A stretch of DNA of 24,920 bases from a bacterium (GTDB lineage: Bacteria > Chloroflexota > Dormibacteria > UBA8260 > Bog-877): the NCBI GenBank assembly GCA_021791345.1, contig JAJYWT010000218.1, positions 1 through 24,920 on the forward strand, in the 5' to 3' direction. This document shows positions 23,073 through 24,920 of the stretch, one piece after another (positions within the stretch are counted from its first letter, which is position 1; each line of letters starts with the position of its first letter). The translations under genes were made by a program, and so were the position numbers. The notes under the pieces were generated by a model. It saw nothing but the letters and a program-made list of their open reading frames with translations, did no database searches and was not told where the DNA came from.

Positions 23073-24557
23073 GTGAGCCGGGTCTGGGGCAGGGTTCGGC
23101 CCCGACGGCACGCCGCCCGCAGACGCGGCTGTTGCGGCTGTCTGAGCGTCGCGCTGGCCGCCTTCGTCTGCCTCTCCCTGATCCTGCTGATCTTCGCCTT
23201 CATCCCCAACTCCTACCCGCAGTACCCGGCCCGCGCGCGGGCCGTCCTCACTGCCGCGCACTACCCCAGCGTCTCCTCCCTACCCTGGCTGCACAGCAAC
23301 GGCAAGCTGGTGCTCACCAGCTCGGGACGACAGGTGCTGCTGCGCGGCATGAACGTGACCGGGCTGCTGCAGGCCAAGGACATCACCCCGGGGCCGGTCC
23401 CCACCGCCGACGACTTCGCCGAGATGCAGGCTGACGGCTTCGACGTGATCCGCATCCCCATCAGCTGGTCGCGGCTCGAGCCTCGGCCCGGGGTCTTCTC
23501 CCGCTCCTACCTGGCCTTGATCAAGAAGGTGGTCGGGTTGGCGGCGGCCCACGGCATCTACTCCATCCTCGACCTCCACAACATCGACTGGAGCTTCTAC
23601 TACGGGGGCGATGGCGCCCCCAGCTGGGCGACCGCCGGCTTCCTCCCCCGGACCTTCCCCGCCCCGCCCCCCTGGAACCGCCACATCGCCCCCGGGGTGC
23701 TGGCCAGCTACTTCATCTTCTGGTCCGATCTGGGTGGCTGGCAGAGTGACGTCACCGCGGTCTGGAGCTACGTGGCCAGGGCGTTCGCCGACGACTCCGC
23801 GGTGGCGGCATTCGACCTCTGGAACGAGCCCCACCCGTTTCCGATCCCGCCCGGGCTGTTCGGGGCCAAGTTCCTGCTCCCCTTCGAGGCCCAGCTCATG
23901 AGCCATCTGGCGCGGATCGCGCCCCACCAGATGATGATGGTGGAGCAGTCCTTGGACTTCGGCCTGCCCACCTACGTGCGCCGGATACCCTACCCGAACC
24001 AGATCTTCTCCAGCCACGTGTTCGCCACCCTGCTGGAACCACCTTGGCAGACGCCCAAGCCGGAGTACGCCAGCCCGCTGCGGCTGCTGGAGGAGCAGGC
24101 CAGGGAGGCGGGGGGAGCTCCATGGGTGGGGGAGATAGGAGCAGGACCGGGGCAGTCGAACTCGGCCTGGGTCGCCCGGGAGATGAACGAGCTCGACCGC
24201 TTCCGCCTGGGCTGGGCCTACTGGGACTGGGATGAGGGTGGAAGCTGGGCCTTCATCAGGAACAAGGCCCGGCTTCCGATCGTGGCCCGCGCCTACCCCC
24301 AGATGACGCCCGGGGTCCTGACCTCACTGGCCTACGACTACCAGACCGGGGTGCTCAAGCTGGCCTTCTCCGGAGTTACCCATGGCCGCCAGCTGCGGAT
24401 CGCGATGCCGTCCTTCTTCCACTCGTTCAAGCTGCTGTCCAGCTCCGACCCCGCAGCGGACATCGCGACCCGGGTGCAGCCGCAGGACCACGTGCTCATC
24501 GTGACGATCCGGGACGGCCTGGCTCACCACTCCCTGGAGATCCAGTTCCTCCGCTGA
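23073..24557 (+). CDS. GH5 glycoside hydrolase, endoglycoceramidase-like, membrane-anchored
   Basis: A 494-residue protein. A basic Arg-rich start and a hydrophobic segment (about 24-44, CLSVALAAFVCLSLILLIFAF) give an N-terminal anchor or signal. The GH5 barrel spans about 80-400: LLRGMNVTG, FDVIRIPISWSRLEP (about 125-140), ILDLHNIDWSFYY, FDLWNEPHPF with acid/base E252, and PWVGEIGAG with nucleophile E354. WAYWDWDEGGSWAF marks the eighth strand. The C-terminal ~90 residues form a small beta domain. The opening pattern (the gene's own 'RGMNV', the 'DLHN' and the C-terminal beta domain) is like endoglycoceramidase-type GH5 enzymes, which release the glycan from glycolipids; plain endoglucanase is the main alternative. 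The start is GTG 23073, close to the end of the upstream transporter gene. Confidence 0.85.
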   Translation: MSRVWGRVRPRRHAARRRGCCGCLSVALAAFVCLSLILLIFAFIPNSYPQYPARARAVLTAAHYPSVSSLPWLHSNGKLVLTSSGRQVLLRGMNVTGLLQAKDITPGPVPTADDFAEMQADGFDVIRIPISWSRLEPRPGVFSRSYLALIKKVVGLAAAHGIYSILDLHNIDWSFYYGGDGAPSWATAGFLPRTFPAPPPWNRHIAPGVLASYFIFWSDLGGWQSDVTAVWSYVARAFADDSAVAAFDLWNEPHPFPIPPGLFGAKFLLPFEAQLMSHLARIAPHQMMMVEQSLDFGLPTYVRRIPYPNQIFSSHVFATLLEPPWQTPKPEYASPLRLLEEQAREAGGAPWVGEIGAGPGQSNSAWVAREMNELDRFRLGWAYWDWDEGGSWAFIRNKARLPIVARAYPQMTPGVLTSLAYDYQTGVLKLAFSGVTHGRQLRIAMPSFFHSFKLLSSSDPAADIATRVQPQDHVLIVTIRDGLAHHSLEIQFLR

Positions 24558-24620
24558 AGGGGGTGATGCGGCAGTATCCCAGGAGGTGACCCACCCGCCC
24601 GCGGGACCCTGGATGCCCTC

Positions 24621-24920
24621 CTAACCCTGGCAGGGGTAGTCGTAGTCGTAGGAGCCGGTCCACTGGGTGGTGGTGATCTTGCCACCGGTGAAGGCGGTCG
24701 CGCTGCAGTTGGATTTCGCCTGGCGCTGCGTCCGGGCGCCGGGCAGCCACTCGTTCAGACCGTACAGAGCCCCCGAGCTCGATGCGGTCGTGCTGGTGAG
24801 CCCGGTGATGGTGTCCCACTGGGAGGCCGTCGAGTAAACCCCAACCGAGCTTGTGGGCACACCCGCCGCGTTCAACCCCGCCACCATGCCCTGGAGATCG
24901 GCCACATTCATCGCCAGACC
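24621..24920 (-). CDS. C-terminal part of a GH25-like secreted protein (runs off the right edge)
   Basis: Only the last ~99 residues are in the window. The frame is open to the right edge, so the start lies outside. The visible part (LQGMVAGLNAAGVPTSSVGV then YSTASQWDTITG, and WLPGARTQRQAKSNCSA...GGKITTTQW) resembles the end of GH25-type lysozyme-like barrels, where a Tyr/Trp-rich strand carries 'GVYS...QW'. The final DYDYPCQG contains a cysteine that can pair with the one in KSNCSA, suggesting an exported, disulfide-bonded protein. The catalytic residues would be upstream and cannot be judged. It converges with the GH5 gene with about 60 bases between. Confidence 0.6.
   Translation of the reverse strand, partial: GLAMNVADLQGMVAGLNAAGVPTSSVGVYSTASQWDTITGLTSTTASSSGALYGLNEWLPGARTQRQAKSNCSATAFTGGKITTTQWTGSYDYDYPCQG

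Overview
The window is high-GC DNA (roughly two-thirds G+C by eye) with many GTG and TTG starts, short intergenic gaps and a mixed set of housekeeping and accessory genes. This fits a high-GC soil-type terrabacterium (Chloroflexota, Dormibacterota or Actinomycetota). I cannot place it more precisely from sequence alone. No tRNA, rRNA, CRISPR array, transposase, integrase or phage gene was seen.

Left third (519-8105, + strand): a compact six-gene operon whose reading frames all overlap. It encodes a complex I / group 4 [NiFe]-hydrogenase-like membrane complex: a NuoH/HyfC-like subunit, HyfE-like subunit, HyfF-like antiporter subunit, NuoC-NuoD (HyfG-like) fusion, ferredoxin-NuoB fusion, and HyfB/NuoL-like antiporter subunit. 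The large subunit has lost all four NiFe-ligating cysteines, the canopy arginine and the C-terminal extension normally removed on maturation. The ferredoxin domain has lost exactly the four ligands of one [4Fe-4S] cluster and kept the other four. The small-subunit cluster and the ion-pumping membrane arm look intact. This is the pattern of the energy-converting hydrogenase-related (Ehr) complexes, whose reaction is unknown, and it is the most interesting system here.

Middle (7995-11916): a MarR-type regulator on the minus strand whose 3' end runs into the last operon gene, then a KimA-like APC-superfamily potassium transporter (-), and divergently a small SAM-dependent methyltransferase (+).

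Right half: a secreted or anchored GH31/GH36-like glycoside hydrolase (+); a minus-strand pair of FAD oxidoreductase (PYROXD2/phytoene desaturase-like) and aldo/keto reductase; divergent from them zwf (glucose-6-phosphate dehydrogenase, +); a DUF6941-type protein (-); an acetyl-CoA acetyltransferase (-); an alpha/beta hydrolase (-); a plus-strand MFS transporter and a membrane-anchored GH5 enzyme of endoglycoceramidase type; and the C-terminal part of a GH25-like secreted protein running off the right edge (-). These genes look like carbohydrate/glycolipid turnover and central redox metabolism, with no obvious link to the left-hand complex.
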